In this document: positions 1 through 10,767 of the stretch, in pieces
How positions within the stretch are numbered: position 1 is the first letter of the stretch
Layout: the number at the start of each line of letters is the position of its first letter
Assembly: GCA_951799405.1 (NCBI GenBank)
Contig: OX637345.1
Coordinates: 11,656,001-11,720,000 of the forward strand
From: Agapetus fuscipes
Lineage: Eukaryota; Arthropoda; Insecta; Trichoptera; Glossosomatidae
DNA: 64,000 nucleotides
Reading direction: 5' to 3'
Translations under genes and position numbers: made by a program
The notes under the pieces: generated by a model
Databases searched by the model: none
What the model saw: the letters and a program-made list of their open reading frames with translations, nothing else
What the model was told of the DNA's origin: nothing

Positions 1-119
1 GAAATCCATTTATTTGGGATCTACTCGTATTCAGTCCCAGATCCTTAAGGAAAGTGTTTAGCAATTTAGCTGGCAGTCCTGTCGCTCCCACCTCCACGGC
101 ATACAATCTTGTGATATAT

Positions 120-520
120 CCAATATGTTAACAATATACTCGTAGCAGACATCAATGATTTCATAGACTCTGACAATATGCTATGTGTAGGTTGATGATT
201 GGGTAGATGTTGATGATTTGGTATGTGTTGATGATGTATTAGGCATTCACGATTTCATAGACTGACAATATGGTAGGTATAGGTTGATAATTGGGTAGAT
301 GTTGATGATTTGGTATATTTTGACAATATACATAGTAAGTAGACATTGACAATTTAATAGACTCTGACAATATGTCAATATAGTATGGGTTGATGATTTG
401 GTAGATGTTGACGATCTGATAGATGTTAGATAGATAGATGATCTGGTGGGCCTTGACAATTTGATCAACTTTGAGAATCCCATGAATGTTAAAGACTGAT
501 AAGACGTTAACAATTTGGAG
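120..520. repeat. Degenerate GATGATTTGGTAGAT-type minisatellite
   Basis: Imperfect tandem array of short words related to GTTGATGATTTGGTAGAT and TTGACAATTTGATAGAC, with a roughly 18-bp period that drifts. The long open frames on the minus strand here are products of the repeat and not genes. It lies downstream of the 3' end of astacin gene 1. Bases 1-119 hold nothing recognisable. Confidence 0.7.
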
Positions 521-593
521 ATCTTGACTTCTTTGTTCCAATCACAGTTTGAACATGTATAAAAAAGACAAAATTGATATAAAATAAAATATT

Positions 594-599
594 TTTATT
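594..599 (-). terminator. Poly(A) signal of astacin gene 1
   Basis: AATAAA on the minus strand, about 140 bp downstream of the stop codon at 736-738, in an A/T-rich 3' UTR. It is the first canonical signal after the stop, so this is the likely transcript end. Confidence 0.6.
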
Positions 600-735
600 A
601 CATCATAAAATGCCTAAAGTACTAACATTGAGCATTTTTTAATATGACATAGATTTCTGGTTTATCTTTGCAACTTAAATTAAATACATGGACATATAAC
701 GCAGTCATTTCTTGTCACGAAGGCTGTGTACACCT

Positions 736-3700
736 TTAGTATCCGGGACACTTGTACAGTTGGTTCAGCTTTGTGATGTCCTTGTCACTTAGCTTTTCTC
801 TCTGACCGATCGTCTGGCTTGTAGACTGAAACATGGAAAACGTGAAATGAAATATGGCGACAAAAGTATCTACATATAATAACTACATTTACATTCAGCA
901 CTGCCCCTGTTCCTGCCAATGCTGGCAATCATGAACGGAGCCAAATAGACGGCACAGAACAAAAGCTCTTGTACCGGTAATTTCAAGTCTACCAAAAACC
1001 TGGGTCACTGGTCAGCGCAAGTAGCATGAGTTGGATCAGTGAGAGGAGCGTGTTTACATTCTGCCTTGCTCACTGCCCTGCTCACTTCATTTAAAGAAAA
1101 CCTTTGGAAGACAAAGATGAGAACATTATGACAAAGAATATTTAGTTTAGAATTACATGCGCTGCACCAAGATGTAAATGTGATCTGGTCAATAAGAGTC
1201 AGTAAAGGCTCTGACATATTCAGCAAAATAAACACCGTACAAATAATATTTGCTTAGAATTCACATTTCCTTCTGAACATTCACTGTCCGCACTTTTTTT
1301 TTTAATAAGATAGATTTGTGAAGAGGAATGCAATTCACCAACCTATTTTGCCTGGCCAGTTGTCTTCATGCAAAAGCAGAAGCTTGTGTGCATGCAATGA
1401 CATCTGTTGAACCAGGGTCAAAGTTATTGTCGATAGGACAAGGCCGGGCTCGAACCAGTGGTTTGCCGAATCCAAGTGCCCACGCCTTACCCCTTGTTCA
1501 TCCCAACAACACACTTCACTTCAATAAATTAGCGTTGTTATCAATGTGCAATTGCCTGCTGTTTGTACCTTGAGTGGAACGAGGGTTTTGCTTCCATCGG
1601 TGCTGAAGCCGTACTCGGAGTAGTGCATGATGCTGCCGTAGTCATACCTGACTCCAAAGTCATCCACTTGAGACGCGCTGTACTTGACAAAGTTCTTCTC
1701 GTGACCTTCAAACAATAACAAGCAATCCAAATCACTGATCCGTCGGTTACAGGTCTGCACAATCAAGCAATCAAGAGTCAATCAATCTGATGTGTGAACC
1801 TATACATCAAAAATATACATAACTTGTTGTTTATCCATGGATCTATGTATGTGAACTAAATAGATCCATGTAAAGCTTATCCGTAAACAGCTGCCTCCGT
1901 TACCTGTGAAAATAAATATGGAACGCTGGGAAGTTGCTTATTTCCAAATAAAGCACATGACAAAAAGAAGCATACACCAGTCTGCAGTCTGGTAGTTAAT
2001 TCTTTGTACTTGTAATCAGAAGGTCATGCGTTCAATTTTCAGCAGAACACTAAAAATATCATTTAGTTATCAAATATGCTCGTCACTGGGTTAAAAATTC
2101 ATATATCTTTACCAAAGGATCATCCAGCCTTAAGGACTACATATTTTTTGAGAATTGGCGTTTTCTACTATGACGATCAAGCTCGCAAAGAGTTATTCAC
2201 ACAAAAACAGCGCTCACCTAATCATCAAGAAATCATTGTGAAATCAAGAAGAATTCAGTGGGCTGGACATGTGATACATGCAGAGGACTCCAGGATAATC
2301 AGAAATGTCTTGGATGGTGCGCCTTCCTGTGTTAGAGCACTCGGACAGACAATGTCAAAGGAAACACCATGGAGGGACGCGGCATAAAATAAAGAGTCCT
2401 GGAGAATTATGGTGTGGGAGGCCCTGAGCCTTCAAGGCTTTTGGGAGGAAGAAAGTAAAATAAAGTAAGAAATAATCAAAATGAATTATCAAGAAGCATG
2501 TCGGGTCGATAGCTCAGTTGGTAGAGTGCTTGCATTCCATGCCGAGTGCTCGGGTTTGAATCCCTCCGAAGGTGTCAGAAATGATTTCCCATTTTGGTAT
2601 TTATTTCAAAGCCAGTCAAGTAAAATATCGGCAAGGTTTACTCAGCCTTCACAAGAAATGAGTACTAGCGCCTTCAGGAGCTGGGAAACTCCCACTTCAA
2701 CTGAAGTGGTTTAGCCCCCTTACCTCTAAAAATAAATAGGTTCCACATATCACACGCTAAACCCTTGGGGGATAACAAAGTAATAAGTTACAATATTTTA
2801 TGTGTAGCTTAGTTGCATTGCGTTTTTATGCCTTACCTTCTTTGATCTTGTCCCACACGACCTTGACGTACTCGTCTCTGTTGTGCGTGCTCTGCATGTG
2901 GAAGAAACCGGCAGCGTGGAGCAACTCGTGCATGATGGTGCCGTGCTTGAAGCAGCCCCTACCAAGGTCCCGGGGCTCCAAGTTCAGGTTTTGGACTCCT
3001 CCTATCATGCCCACGTTAGATCTGCAGCCGCTATCTGTACCCTGAAAGTGAATGAGACATACTAAACATGGTGAAAATCAAAACTACCGCTGCCTAATCT
3101 AATCTAAGTTGCAAAGATATGTAACATTAAGGATTCACATTATATGCATTTTCACAAGCAGACACAAATAAGTTTGAAATTAAACATGCCACATATGGGG
3201 ACTTACAATATAAAAACCCAAATCTCGAATCAACATACACCCTGCAACTCTTGCCGACCTTCCCTGAAACTGGGGTGACATTGGCAAAGTGAACCATTTT
3301 CTACAGCATGGGTGGTCAGCGGCATAACGCTCTCATCTTGTAATACATCACTTTAGATAGTTCAATGTGGAGCTGTGTTGTTTAAGGTTAGGAGTATTTT
3401 AGGAGTAGTCCAGTCAATAGCTCAGTTGGTTAAACGCTTGCGTTACATGCCAGAGTGATAAGGTTTGATCTCCACTAATGGTATCAGAAATGATTTGTGT
3501 TGGTGATCCAAATTTCAAGCCCAAAATAAAAATACCGGTAAGGTTTATTCAACCTTCATAAGAAATGAGAACCAACACTCTTGGGAGCTGGAAAACAGAA
3601 GTTGTGAAAACAGTAGTTACAAAGTGGTATGATTTTATCAGTTTGTAGACACTAAGGGACTTTATTAGACACAATGCTTGTTTGCGTGTTTAATTCAGAA

Positions 3701-5599
3701 TTTTTGTACCTCATTTTTTATTTTTTTGTGCTCCTTGACTGATAGGTTGGTATGAGGCTGACCACCCGTGCTGTAAAAATCGGTTAACTTTTGCCAATGC
3801 CACCTCGGTTCAGGGAACGGCGGCAGGAGTTGCAAGGTTTATGTTCATGTGAGGTTTTGCTTATTTGTATGCACACATGCAGAATGTGTAGGCGCGAACC
3901 TACATGTGCCTGTCTGTGGGCATGCATTTAATATGAGCCTTAAATGTTAACATATCTTTGCAGCTTAGATTATGATTATAGATTTATAGATGCATTCTGC
4001 CCGAATTGTCTATGGATTACCGGACCAAACTGTTTGACAGCTTTCATACATCTCCATACAGTACTGACTTCCAACCTGGCGCCAGACAGAAAAAACATAG
4101 AGAAACATAAATAAAACATAGACAAAATCATAGACACAAACATAAAAAAATATAGACAAGAATACATAGGTGGGCAGAATGGTAGCTGAAAGGTGTCAGA
4201 ATGCGTCTTATCTGTAATGGCTGCAACTCACGAAAGCACCCTCTCTCACTATCACTTGGGATTTATATAGTCCGTTTAGCACTATACCTTAATGTAGATA
4301 TAGTTGACTGTGGAAGAAGTCCTCTTGACAAACTTGAAGCAGGACAAAGAGTTGAGTTCTTGGATGGCTTTTTCAATGGCAGCAGCCTGAGTAGAAGCTG
4401 CAATCATACAAGGAAAGGAACGATGGTTTTATAATTGTACATAGGTCCCAGAACAAGCTCAGAAAATACAAACAGGCAATTTAACTCCAGTCTGGGCAGA
4501 TATATACAATGCCTATTTTCGTCAAAATAATTTCTAGTCCACAGATATCATAAGTCAATGGTTCTAGCATAATAAATCAGTAACCCATGTAGGAAGACAA
4601 AGCTGTAAACACAGCTGTTCTCTTTGAGCATCAACAAATAAATCAACATGTCGGAGCTGGAGCTTCCGGACGTTTCACCCATGTCTGCGATGAGCTTATA
4701 TGAAATTTCATATTTGAAGGATCTTTATAGGTGGCTTGATTTATCATCAGAAGCAATCAATAGTTAAACTGAGATGGAGCCATCGGGTGAAAAAGATTTT
4801 GCAAGCTCTGGATGTGACCTATTGGCAATTAGAGGTGATGGAGAGGGAAAGTGGAAGCAACTCTTCGAGGAGACCAAGACCCCTACCAAGTTGTATCGCC
4901 AATGATGATATTACTTAGTGAACTGTCTTGTTTAAATCATCTTTGATAGACCATGGCAAAAGCAACTCTCCAGTGTTAACCTCTAGCTGTATACTCCTAT
5001 TCAAAATCAACATAGTTATTTAAGTACTCACTGTAAGAACTGGTGCTGATATAGTAATAAGCAGTTTTGTTTGGCCAGAACCATTTGCTGTAGGAGTTTG
5101 CATTCCTGTCTCCCTTGTATTCAGCCAGCAGGACGTTTTGCTGCTCTTGAGTCAGGATAATGTCGCCTTCAAAGTTTCCACTTCTCTCCCAGGGATTCTG
5201 CAACTCCTCGAGCTCTGGAGTCAGCGGCTCTGGAATATGAAACACCAGGTTAGAATTAAAGATGAAATATGAAAGTATGTACGGTAGAAATGACGGGTTA
5301 GACTCTAAATTATTCATAAAATTAGGGAGATTGCATATGACAGCAGAATAGCGCTTCTGAAATCTGCAGAATGCGAAAAACAGAGTTAATATGGGAAATA
5401 ACTCAAACACCATGTATTTTTCTTTTCTATTGATCGATGGAAACAATTCATTACCTTCTGCTTGTCCCGTAGCTGAATCCTTGAGGAACTGTTGGTATTC
5501 TCGCACTTGTAAAGGTGTGCGTGCCTCGGGAGCACAGGATGACATCCCCACACACGCACACACCAATACAATACTGCTCCACATCCTCATCATCCCCAT
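736..5599 (-). CDS. Astacin-family zinc metalloprotease (M12A), complete, gene 1
   Basis: Secreted zinc endopeptidase of the astacin/M12A family. Insect relatives are annotated as nas-like or seminal metalloproteases; the substrate is unknown. Coding exons by splice consensus and phase: 5455-5599 (ATG at 5597-5599; exon starts at acceptor 5611), 5032-5229, 4288-4397, 2837-3041, 1569-1705, 736-825. These join in frame to 294 aa. Visible features: a hydrophobic signal peptide (residues about 1-22), a propeptide with the aspartate-switch motif FEGDI (68-72), the zinc site HELLHAAGFFH with H189, E190, H193 and H199, and the Met-turn SIMHY (M246, Y248). The four cysteines expected for two disulfides are present. 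There is no EGF, CUB or ShK tail, so it is the minimal astacin form. Introns carry SINE and RTE debris. The acceptor at 5612-5613 implies a non-coding first exon further upstream that I could not place. Confidence 0.93.
1315..1500 (-). repeat. SINE family IV copy (tRNA-Leu/Ser-like head)
   Basis: Reverse-oriented copy, inside the last intron of astacin gene 1. It shares the CTGGTTCAACAGATGT and GGCCAGGCA-AATAGGTTGGTGAATTGC segments with the copy at 5800-6045. Its head resembles a GGCCGAGTGG-type tRNA with a GGTTCGAGCC B box. Confidence 0.6.
1981..2232 (+). repeat. SINE family III copy
   Basis: tRNA-derived head (TCTGGTAGTTAA with a degraded B box), then the family body: CTGGGTTAAAAATTCAT, ACCAAAGG, GAATTGGCG, and the tail ACAAAAACAGCGCTCACC. 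It lies in an intron of astacin gene 1. Confidence 0.65.
2235..2460 (+). mobile_element. LINE 3'-coding remnant
   Basis: The reading frame contains RIQWAGHVIHAEDSRIIRNV and, after a stop, ESWRIMVWEAL. These match the C-terminal tail typical of insect non-LTR retrotransposon polyproteins (WAGHV..MED....L.G and DRESWR..V). It is broken by stops and lies in an intron of astacin gene 1. Confidence 0.55.
2503..2826 (+). repeat. SINE family II copy abutting a splice donor
   Basis: Near full-length tRNA-derived SINE: A box TAGCTCAGTTGG, B box GGGTTTGAATCCC, body CTTCAACTGAAGTGG, and 3' end TGTGTAGCTTAGTTGC. It sits in antisense orientation in an intron of astacin gene 1 and ends about 10 bp from that intron's 5' splice site (GTAAGG, 2836-2831). 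Confidence 0.8.
3096..3330 (-). repeat. 5'-truncated RTE copy (3' UTR only)
   Basis: Starts with the TCTAATCTAAG tail and carries the conserved hairpin CCTGAAACTGGGG with flanking TTGCC/GGCAA, ending at GGGTGGTCAGC. It is the same sequence as the 3' UTR of the intact RTE at 12.4 kb. It lies in an intron of astacin gene 1. Confidence 0.75.
3409..3610 (+). repeat. SINE family II copy, decayed
   Basis: Recognisable A box AATAGCTCAGTTGG and body words ATCAGAAATGATTT, AAAATACCGGTAAGG and GGGAGCTGG. The 3' third is lost. Intronic in astacin gene 1. Confidence 0.6.
3733..3975 (+). repeat. 5'-truncated RTE copy (3' UTR only)
   Basis: Runs from TCCTTGACTGATAGGTTGG to ATCTTTGCAGCTTAGATT. Same family as the RTE 3' UTR, in the opposite orientation to the copy at 3.1 kb. 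Intronic in astacin gene 1. Confidence 0.7.
4651..4920. other. Decayed hammerhead-like motif and LINE-tail remnant
   Basis: The minus strand of 4651-4700 reads GACATGGGTGAAACGTCCGG followed by AAGCTCC, the family (i) hammerhead-like 3' half also seen at 24864-24911. The CUGAUGA half is degraded. Bases 4780-4918 (+) encode GKWKQLFEETK, reminiscent of LINE C-terminal tails. Both lie in the intron between exons 4288-4397 and 5032-5229 of astacin gene 1. Confidence 0.4.
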
Positions 5600-5799
5600 T
5601 CAGTAGGATATCTGAAACATGGCAATCAAATTATTTCAAAATAAAGGTGTTGCGTAGAATTTGACAGCTTGTGAGAGATTGAGAACAATGGTTCATCTGA
5701 TGAGCTGTACGTGATATACCAGACACACAACATCTCTACACATAGCAGAGGACAAGGCTTATAGACTATAAGACTTACTATATGCTTGTCGGTGTTGTG

Positions 5800-6045
5800 G
5801 CCGAGGGGGCCCAGTGGCTGATCTTTCTAGCGTATTTAGAATAGAATAACGTTGGTTCGATCCCCGCTTGGGTCACTTGACCATAACTTTGACCCTGGTT
5901 CAACAGATGTTATTGGGTAATTATTAATTAATAATTCATTAATATAAACAATAATGAATTATTAATTAATGATATTAATACCTGTTTCTGGCCAGGCAGA
6001 ATAGGTTGGTGAATTGCATTCCTCTTCACAAATAAATAAAACAAA
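5800..6045 (+). repeat. SINE family IV copy, reference copy for the Helitron empty site
   Basis: tRNA-like head GTGGCCGAGGG...GGTTCGATCCCC, then CTTTGACCCTGGTTCAACAG, an A/T-rich stretch, and CCAGGCAGAATAGGTTGG. The A/T-rich stretch reads AATAATTCATTAATATAAAC without interruption. This is the empty site for the Helitron insertion at 51303-53300. Confidence 0.7.
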
Positions 6046-6166
6046 AAAGTAATGTCTTCAAGGCATGGGCGTAACTAGGAAGGGGCAGTAACAGGAAGAG
6101 AAAAATTAACCTAAATAATCCAAAATCATTATTAAATTGTATTGCAATTACTGAAATGACCATTCC

Positions 6167-6378
6167 CCCCCCCCCCCATGCTCCCCCATGCTCCCCCTCA
6201 TGGCTCCCTTGAAGTGTCATTCCCGGGCTTTATTTTAATGATCTTTAATGATCCCAATCACAGCTTATGAATCAGAAATGGTAGTCAATAGTCAACCACT
6301 GGACCAATACAGGTAAAATTATGAAATAAAAAGGATGTTTGAGAGGGTGCACTATAATTAGGGAAACCTGTTGTGCAC

Positions 6379-6412
<34 letters not shown>
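6167..6412. repeat. Homopolymer runs
   Basis: A run of C at about 6167-6177 and a run of roughly 32 A at 6380-6412. The A run may be the tail of an unrecognised retroposon. The rest of 6045-6950 shows no feature I can support. Confidence 0.6.
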
Positions 6413-6413
<1 letters not shown>

Positions 6414-6959
6414 TTGAGCTCACCTTCAAAATTTCAAAAACAATTGACTTTGTTAGTAAATAACATAAACAAATGTGTTGTTTTATACAAATTGATAAAC
6501 ATCAAAGTTTGATATGGTGCCGGTATCAAATAAAATAAAACAGATCAAAATTAATTGATACGTATCTCCTTTAAATGAGGTACAGGTGAAAAGTATTAAG
6601 GCAATTAAAAACTAATCAGTGATCTAACCAGTGATATTTGGCCAGGGCATTATCTTGTTCTGTCGGCGAAAAATCATCACCAAAGACAAAAGTTCATCGA
6701 AATGTGGCGAGTGAAGGTCAAAACCCCAGGATCAGGAGGGGCACATGGAGCAACCAGATTGAAAAACACCTGATTTTAAAAGTCATTCTTAAAATGATTA
6801 CTATGATTGTCATGTCAATCTACGATAGAAGCGGCATGGAGAAATAATGAAAAACTATGTAAAATGCCCAAAAAATAGAAGAAAAAAAACTATCTTCAAA
6901 GTAAGAACTTCATAATCAGATATGAGACTCTTTAACTTATTCATACAGTAGAAGTATTA

Positions 6960-7050
6960 TTATTATGGCAAGGCAAATGGAACTCTGAATGGAGTGCCAC
7001 AAGGATCAGTTCTGGGACCTTTGTTCTCCAACATAGTTGCCAAAGTACCT
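6960..7050 (+). mobile_element. LINE reverse-transcriptase fragment
   Basis: Encodes NGVPQGSVLGPLF, the RT fingers/palm motif of CR1/Jockey-type LINEs, for about 30 codons, with nothing in frame around it. 7050-7770 is A/T-rich with no recognisable gene. Confidence 0.6.
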
Positions 7051-7774
7051 ACTGTATGTTTTTATATTTTTTGTATTTGTGTCAGATTATATTTCTTGAA
7101 TGAGTTGCTCTACTATTTGATTTGTTTCTTATTGATATTATGATGATTGTTTACTGGAATTGTTTGAGATAATTCAGTCAAACAATGTTATATTATTTAT
7201 AGTACTTGAATCCATGAATATAAGATGTAGATCAATGTGTTAATGATATGCAAAATGTATAAAAAAAAACATGAAAGCCTTGTCTCCACTTCAGCAAACA
7301 TTTGCACAGTCAACACTTCTGTATGGAGGCGATGAGCGGCGATGCTTGAAGAGCTATCGTTTCTTCTGTTTCAGTATTTTCATCAAAGGCAGTTATCTTT
7401 GTCACCTATCCACTATACTATGTTGCTTGCTTATATTCACTTCTTAGTCCTCTTCTTGCATTTTGCACTTCACATTCTTTCATGATGGGCAATATATCAA
7501 AACTACTGATTCTTTTTTTGCGATATCACAAATATTGATATTTCAATACTCTTTGGAGTATCAAAATATTATAATCTAGCAAATTGCGTCTCTACTAGAC
7601 GATATTTTGACATACCCTGGATAAATTGTTATTAAACTAGGTGATCTTTAGTTTTTCAAAACTTCCCCCCCCCCCTAGTTTTGATCCTGGGTACACCCTT
7701 GGTACTTGCCATCCCTAGTGGAACAGCGGTAGGATACAGTACGGTACATATTCAGTATGGTGATGATGTAAAGT

Positions 7775-7925
7775 GATGTTAAGTAACATCAGTTCCATCA
7801 GGTACATCTTGAAAGAATCGATGATGAACGACTAACAAATAAAGAGTACAGAGGAAATGTCAGAGGAAAGCGGGGAAGGGGAAGACAAAGGAAGGAATGG
7901 ATAGACCAAATAGGTGAGATGTGTT
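7775..7925 (+). mobile_element. RTE-like 3'-coding remnant
   Basis: Encodes HLERIDDERLTN, then GKRGRGRQRKEWIDQIGE. This matches the C-terminal RGRGRPRK.WMDQI segment of the intact RTE protein at residues about 915-955. Diverged and isolated. Confidence 0.6.
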
Positions 7926-8052
7926 GATGTGATGTGTAACTGATGTGAAGTTATACCAGTTAAAACTGTTAATACCGGGCCCTTCCTATACATAAATATG
8001 TGACTCGTACGAATTACGATGAGGGTTTGATTTGTATGTTATCATTAGATAC

Positions 8053-8239
8053 CTGGCAATGGCCTGAGGTCCGAAGTGGCTATAATGAGGTTGACGATAT
8101 TCGCGCTATCCCAAGTGTCCATGGATGATGGCCCCAGAGGCTGGTACTGCACCAGGTAACCGGTGACAGAACTGTTGCCATCAAAGGGCCGTCTCCACTC
8201 CAAGCGGATAGAACGGCTGGCCACCTCAATCACTTCCAG
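8053..8239 (-). CDS. Orphan fibronectin type III exon, Dscam-like
   Basis: A 187-bp exon flanked by a good acceptor (CTGACCTCCGTCTCAG before it) and a donor (CCAG|GTATCT). It encodes LEVIEVASRSIRLEWRRPFD, then GNSSVTGYLVQYQPL and NIVNLIIATSDLRPLP. Tryptophan, DGNS and the YLVQY strand are FN3 hallmarks, and the RSIRLEW..PFDGNS pattern is closest to Dscam-type FN3 repeats as I know them. No partner exon is visible within 5.6-16 kb. It may be one exon of a very large minus-strand gene, or a captured or pseudogenised fragment, since the reading frame is closed by a stop just upstream of the acceptor. Confidence 0.55.
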
Positions 8240-8341
8240 CTGAGACGGAGGTCAGGGCGCTCGGGAACAGTGAGCATCATTTCATTAGAGTAACAATGGA
8301 CTTCGAATATTTAAAATATCCCTCAGCTGTGGGACGTCATT

Positions 8342-8597
8342 TATCTAATCTAAGTTGCAAAGCTATATAACATTGGGGATTCACATTATATGCATTTTCA
8401 CAAGAAGACAGGTATAAGTTTGGGCTTGCACATGCCGGATGTGAACCTACAACATAAAACCCCACATCTCAAATGGACATACACCCTGCAACTCTTGCCG
8501 TCCTTCTCTGAAACAGGGGTGACATTGGCAAAGTGAACCATTTTCTAAAGCATGGGTGGCCAGCCGCACACTAATCTATAAGTCAAGGAACAAACCG
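8342..8597 (-). repeat. 5'-truncated RTE copy with long flanking repeat
   Basis: Full 3' UTR from the TCTAATCTAAG tail to CTATAAGTCAAGGAAC. It is flanked by diverged direct repeats of about 32 bp ending in GTGGGACGTCAT (about 8309-8341 and 8606-8637), probably an old target-site duplication. Confidence 0.75.
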
Positions 8598-8805
8598 AGC
8601 ATTCTAAATATACCTCGGTTGTGGGACGTCATCTTTAGTAAATAAAATATGGATTCCGGATAAACAGGGATTTTTTCTAGTTCACAGCACTGTGAGCCCA
8701 TACAGTTGGCGGCAATGCTAAATGCAGTACAATATTATTGTATTCAAATTATGACACTCTATAGGTATCCTACATAAAATACTCTGGGATAGATCGAGTC
8801 ACAAT

Positions 8806-9850
8806 GAGGTCGGAACATTTTTGAATTTGGAACTTTTTCCCCACGAGCAAACGTCAGTCTTGTAGAAGACTGGGGTCCAACCAATAACATAACAAAATAT
8901 TTGTACGCCTTTTCCCTAGCAAATTGTGTGGTGATGACACTATATTGTCTATGCCAATTTATGTGCAGACCTAATTGTCTCGTTTATTTCCCCTATGAAT
9001 GCCATTTTGTTCATTTCAATAAATCGAGTCAATGGCTCAGTTGGTAAAAAGCTTGCATTCCATGCTAGAGGGCTCGGGTCATTGAGGGATGTACCTCAAT
9101 GGTTAGGGTTCGATCCCCACCATGGTGTCAGAGATGATTTTCTGTTTCGGTGCTCATTTCAAACCCAAAATAAAAATATTGGCAAAGTTAAGGTATGCAG
9201 GCTTCACAAGAAACGAAATCAGCCCCAGGGAAAGGTAGGAAACCTCTAAGTGGATGGCGCAAGGCCGGTGCCCTTATCTATGAAAATAAATAGGTTCCAC
9301 ACACTACACGCTACCCTTTAGGGACTGATGCGGTAAGAAGTTGCACTATATGTGCAGCTTAGTTGCGTTGCGTCATTTTGCTCCCTGAAGAGATAAGAAT
9401 GCCCAGGAGTTTCCTGATTTTCCCGAGAGAGGAATGACAAAATACAAAATTTTCGCCATCTTTATATTGCAATGAAAAACTTTCAAAATGGAGGGATTGA
9501 AATAAAAAACAAATAAACGGCTTTAGAATTTTGATACACAACACGAATAATTGCATGACATATAAGATTTTTCGTAAAAAACACAATTTCAAAAATTTTT
9601 TTTTTAGTTTCATTGACAGTTGACAGTTCAACTAACTTTTTAAAAAAAATGGGGAAATTTTAAAAACGTCAGATCACTGCTGCCATTTTCTTTTTCAACT
9701 ATTCAAATCATAAATACCTACAATATTCAAAAATGCCGGTTTTGTATTTTTTGTGCCAATAATTTCATACTTTTTGGATTTGTAAAAGAGGCCGGAACAT
9801 TTTTGAATTTGGAACTTTTTTCTTGGTGAGCAAACATCAGTCTTGTATGA
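8806..9850. repeat. Pair of 60-bp direct repeats
   Basis: The segment GGAACATTTTTGAATTTGGA followed by ACTTTTT and GAGCAAAC.TCAGTCTTGTA occurs at about 8812-8872 and again at 9792-9850, separated by 0.92 kb that includes a SINE. Origin unknown. Confidence 0.6.
9023..9372 (+). repeat. SINE family II copy
   Basis: Near full-length: head GAGTCAATGGCTCAGTTGG with a duplicated internal segment and B box GGTTCGATCCCC, ending GTGCAGCTTAGTTGCGTTGC. Confidence 0.8.
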
Positions 9851-9889
9851 TTATTTAATTTAAAAAGTCGCAATTTCGGTAAAGAAAAT

Positions 9890-9990
9890 CGAATTTTCTA
9901 GAAATATTTCTTTGATAGGGCCACGTATGGATCCCACTCCGCCTCCCCACCAAAAGAGAAATTCTCGGCGGCCCGCAGGTATATAAATAG
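9890..9990 (+). promoter_or_regulatory. Promoter-like block: heat-shock element plus TATA box
   Basis: Bases 9890-9904 read CGAATTTTCTAGAAA, three perfect alternating nGAAn units, which is the heat-shock factor consensus. A TATATAAATA box follows at 9980-9989 in a GC-richer local context. A start site would fall near 10010. The spacing of about 80 bp between HSE and TATA is normal for insect heat-shock promoters. No heat-shock coding region follows within the window. Confidence 0.5.
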
Positions 9991-10009
9991 CCGACGCGAC
10001 GTATCTAGA

Positions 10010-10767
10010 GAAATTAGACTGTGCGCGGCTTTCAATCGGTGAGCGTCATGGGTGATTTTGAAGTCAGTATTAAATTCAGTGCGGCTTTCTTTTTGTGAAT
10101 TTTTTGAAAATAATTTTGGAGATGTTTTTTTTACATATTTTATGTGCTAAGTGAAAGTGGTATTAATAAAATTTATTGGTTAATTTTTTTTTAATTAATC
10201 AAATAATTCTCGTAAATGGTGTGAAGTTTGCCTAATAAGTTCTGTTTGTGTTTTTATATACTTGGGTGACATTAAAAAAAAAAAAATTATAGATTTTTGT
10301 TTGTAAATTTGATGTGCCATGTGAAAGTGATTTAAATAAGATAAAATGTATTCTGAAAAAAAATATTTCTTATAATTAATCAATTAATTATCGTAAATGG
10401 TGTGAAGCGAAAGTGTAAATTTAATTTTTTCTTGAAAATAAATTAAATATTAAAAAAAAGTGAAACAAGTGCTTTGTGTTTAAAAATAATTGAAATTATT
10501 TGTTTCAATTAACATAAAGTGCAATAAAAAAAACTATTTTTCCAATAAACTTACTAAATTTTTTTTTCTACTTTTACAATTTTTTTAATCCGAGTGAGTG
10601 CTCGACAAGACGTGTGTTTATCAGAAAACTAAATAAAATATTGTGTCGTGGGAAAGCCAAGATCGGAGAAGCAGCCGGGAGCTTGAGCTGAACCATGTAA
10701 TTTATTTTTAATTTTTCAACACCGCGTTAAATTAATTGTGTGTTCCAGAGGTGCGCTCCTCAAAATG
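10010..10767 (+). other. Putative 5' leader exons with ATG at an exon edge
   Basis: A first exon would end at 10038 (AATCG|GTGAGC). A 19-nt mini-exon at 10749-10767 follows the acceptor TGTTCCAG and ends precisely at an ATG followed by a consensus donor (ATG|GTGAGT). An intron right after the start codon is known in genes such as alpha-tubulin. The next coding exon is not identified. The coding exon of astacin gene 2 (acceptor at 20831) is in frame with this ATG, but a 10-kb intron and a one-in-three chance make this only a possibility. The intron contains a diverged 187-bp tandem duplication (AAATGGTGTGAAG at about 10215 and 10397). Confidence 0.35.

Noticed and set aside
239..541. Minus-strand 100-codon frame in the first 550 bp
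   Set aside because: Encoded entirely by the degenerate minisatellite; repetitive Ile/Tyr/Asn peptide with no family resemblance.
3976..4167. Minus-strand 63-codon ORF in an astacin intron
   Set aside because: Low-complexity Phe/Met/Leu peptide from A/T-rich intron sequence; no evidence of a gene.
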